Part shown: piece after piece, positions 62,964 to 64,000 of the stretch
Position numbering within the stretch: the stretch's first letter is position 1
How the letters are laid out: each line of letters opens with the position of its first letter
Assembly (NCBI RefSeq): GCF_009720825.1
Contig: NZ_WNKY01000034.1
Location: 1 to 64,000 of the forward strand
Direction: 5' to 3'
Length of the DNA stretch: 64,000 nt
From: Duganella radicis
GTDB taxonomy: Bacteria; Pseudomonadota; Gammaproteobacteria; Burkholderiales; Burkholderiaceae_D
Program-made: the position numbers and the translations under genes
The notes under the pieces: generated by a model
Told to the model about the DNA's origin: nothing
The model's input: only the letters and a program-made list of their open reading frames with translations
The model's database searches: none

Positions 62964-63819
62964 GCGCCTCCAGCACAATATCGTGCAGGCGCTGCACCGG
63001 CGGGTTCAGTTCCGCTTCGGCGCGGTGCAGCAGCAGGCCGACTTCCGGCAGCGGCGGCAGGCGCGGGTCGTCCAGCACCCGCAGCGACGGCGGCAGGCCC
63101 ATTTCGGTGCGCACGGTAACGCCCAGCCCCGCCACGGCGGCAGCCCATACGCCCGACAAGCCCGGACTGGTGAAGGCGATGCGCCAAGGGGTGCCGGTGC
63201 TATCGAGCGCGCGCGTGGCGGCACTGCGCATGATGCACGGTGCATCCATCATCACCAGCGGCAGCGGTTCGTGTTCGGACAGCGACAGCCGCGTTTCGTC
63301 GGCTGAGCCGATCCAGCGCATTGGCAAGCGCCCTACCTTCACCGTATGCGGTGCGGGTGCGCCGCCGTCCCAGGCCAGAGCAAGATCCAGTTTGCCGCCG
63401 CCCAGTAGCTCCATCAATTCCGAATTGCGCGCCACCCGCGCTTCGATCCTCAGTTGCGGATGCACGCGGATGAAGCGGCCCAACACTTCGGTCAGCATTT
63501 GCTCGCCGAAGTCCTGCTGGATGCCGAGCCGCACACTCCCGGCCAGTTCGGCGCCGCGCACGGCGGTTGCGGCTTCGTCGTTCAGTTCCAGTAGACGGCG
63601 CGCGTAGCCCAGCAGCGATTCGCCGGCCGGCGTGGTGATCATGCCGCGCCCTTCCCTGCGCAGCACCGGCATGCCAAGTTGATCTTCCAGCTTTTTCAGT
63701 TGCGCGCTGACGGCGGAGGTGGAGCGTCCCAGCCGGTCGGCCGCCTTGGCGAAGCTGCCCATGTCCACGCCAGTGACGAAGGTGCGCAAGACATCGAGGT
63801 CAAAGGTAATCCGTCGCAT
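62953..63819 (-). CDS. LysR-family transcriptional regulator
   Basis: The 288-residue protein has the helix-turn-helix (DLDVLRTFVTGVDMGSFAKA, then RSTSAVSAQLKKLEDQLG) and the effector domain. ATG at 63819 is preferred over one two codons upstream because GGGATGG precedes it. It is divergent from a carboxymuconolactone decarboxylase-like gene with a palindrome between, so that gene is its likely target. Confidence 0.87.
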   Translation of the reverse strand: MRRITFDLDVLRTFVTGVDMGSFAKAADRLGRSTSAVSAQLKKLEDQLGMPVLRREGRGMITTPAGESLLGYARRLLELNDEAATAVRGAELAGSVRLGIQQDFGEQMLTEVLGRFIRVHPQLRIEARVARNSELMELLGGGKLDLALAWDGGAPAPHTVKVGRLPMRWIGSADETRLSLSEHEPLPLVMMDAPCIMRSAATRALDSTGTPWRIAFTSPGLSGVWAAAVAGLGVTVRTEMGLPPSLRVLDDPRLPPLPEVGLLLHRAEAELNPPVQRLHDIVLEALTS

Positions 63820-63855
63820 AACCATCCCGCTTTATCGAACTATTGATCAAAATAT

Positions 63856-63870
63856 TCCTGATTTTCAGGA
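63856..63870. promoter_or_regulatory. Palindrome between LysR and carboxymuconolactone decarboxylase-like gene
   Basis: TCCTGA and TCAGGA are perfect arms around TTT (63856-63870). The T-N11-A form suits LysR binding, and the site lies 37 bases before the LysR start and 51 bases before the divergent gene. Confidence 0.5.
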
Positions 63871-63920
63871 TTAAGTTATGCCTGTATCTTGTCCTTGTCA
63901 ATCACCACCGGAGCGATACC

Positions 63921-64000
63921 ATGGCATCCAGCGCAGGACAGGAATCGATGGGCGGCATTGCGCCCAAGCTGGCGGAGCTGACCGACCGCGTGCTGTTCGA
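63921..64000 (+). CDS. Carboxymuconolactone decarboxylase-family protein, N-terminal part (window edge)
   Basis: The frame from ATG 63921 reads ASSAGQESMGGIAPKL and AELTDRVLF, the start typical of CMD-family proteins that continue into the catalytic Cys domain beyond the window. It runs off the right edge. The ribosome site is GGAGCG. Control by the divergent LysR protein is likely. Confidence 0.7.
   Translation, partial: MASSAGQESMGGIAPKLAELTDRVLF

Overview
The window is a high-GC, gene-dense chromosome segment that looks betaproteobacterial, most likely Oxalobacteraceae (Massilia/Duganella/Janthinobacterium type). The grounds are codon use, abundant LysR regulators, TonB receptors paired with LacI-type operators, OhrR/Ohr, and the family content. 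This placement is inference; there is no rRNA or marker search behind it.

Layout. 1-3.2 kb is a lower-GC accessory patch: the end of an IS3-family element, an orphan membrane protein, and an AbiE-like (type IV) toxin-antitoxin pair with a 35-bp inverted repeat in front of the antitoxin. 3.3-12 kb holds a thioredoxin-like protein, a GNAT acetyltransferase, two secreted Cys-rich small proteins (one of 40 aa), a small beta-rich secreted protein followed by a GH97 glycosidase, a PAS-GGDEF-EAL protein and an ABC-F ATPase. 12-17.5 kb has a LysR/SnoaL divergon, an M14 peptidase-alpha/beta hydrolase-YkgJ run, and a LysR overlapping a periplasmic binding protein.

17.5-30.1 kb is a complete-looking carbohydrate utilisation locus. 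GH3, GH2 and a large (alpha/alpha)-rich putative lyase lie on the minus strand behind a LacI repressor. Uronate dehydrogenase, a GH105-DUF4861 fusion and a TonB receptor lie on the plus strand. NCGN-centred palindromes sit before three of these units. The set reads as uptake and depolymerisation of a uronic-acid-containing glycan with oxidation of the released uronate.

30.2-41.9 kb is mixed: a deleted Rpn-type pseudogene, uppP, recQ, a BPSL0067/STY0301 pair that may be a type VI effector and its immunity protein, an AraC/EamA/SDR/LysR cluster, a YtcJ-like amidohydrolase whose last codons carry a 100-bp MITE-like insertion in frame, a HIRAN-like protein, a half-length binding protein, and trmB. 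42-44.9 kb is GH1 plus an MFS transporter behind a strong promoter and a LacI-type operator. 45-51 kb has an acyltransferase, a LytS/LytTR pair, a TorT-like plus binding-protein operon and an esterase.

51-55.4 kb pairs a TonB receptor with a divergent flavin-dependent tryptophan halogenase-like gene. The space between them carries four LacI-type operators at exact 21-bp spacing, with the same consensus as the GH1 operator. The rest holds a frameshifted MFS gene, a membrane protein with a 23-aa hydrophobic peptide, an Ohr-GFA-alpha/beta hydrolase operon divergent from OhrR, tRNA-Gly(CCC), a sulfatase-fold phosphotransferase, an M28 peptidase, and a LysR gene divergent from a truncated carboxymuconolactone decarboxylase-like gene. 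No stretch over 300 bases lacks a gene.

The least ordinary items are the phased operator array, the in-frame mobile insertion, the AbiE-like pair with its inverted repeat, the Cys-rich micro-operon and the uronate locus with its GH105-DUF4861 fusion.
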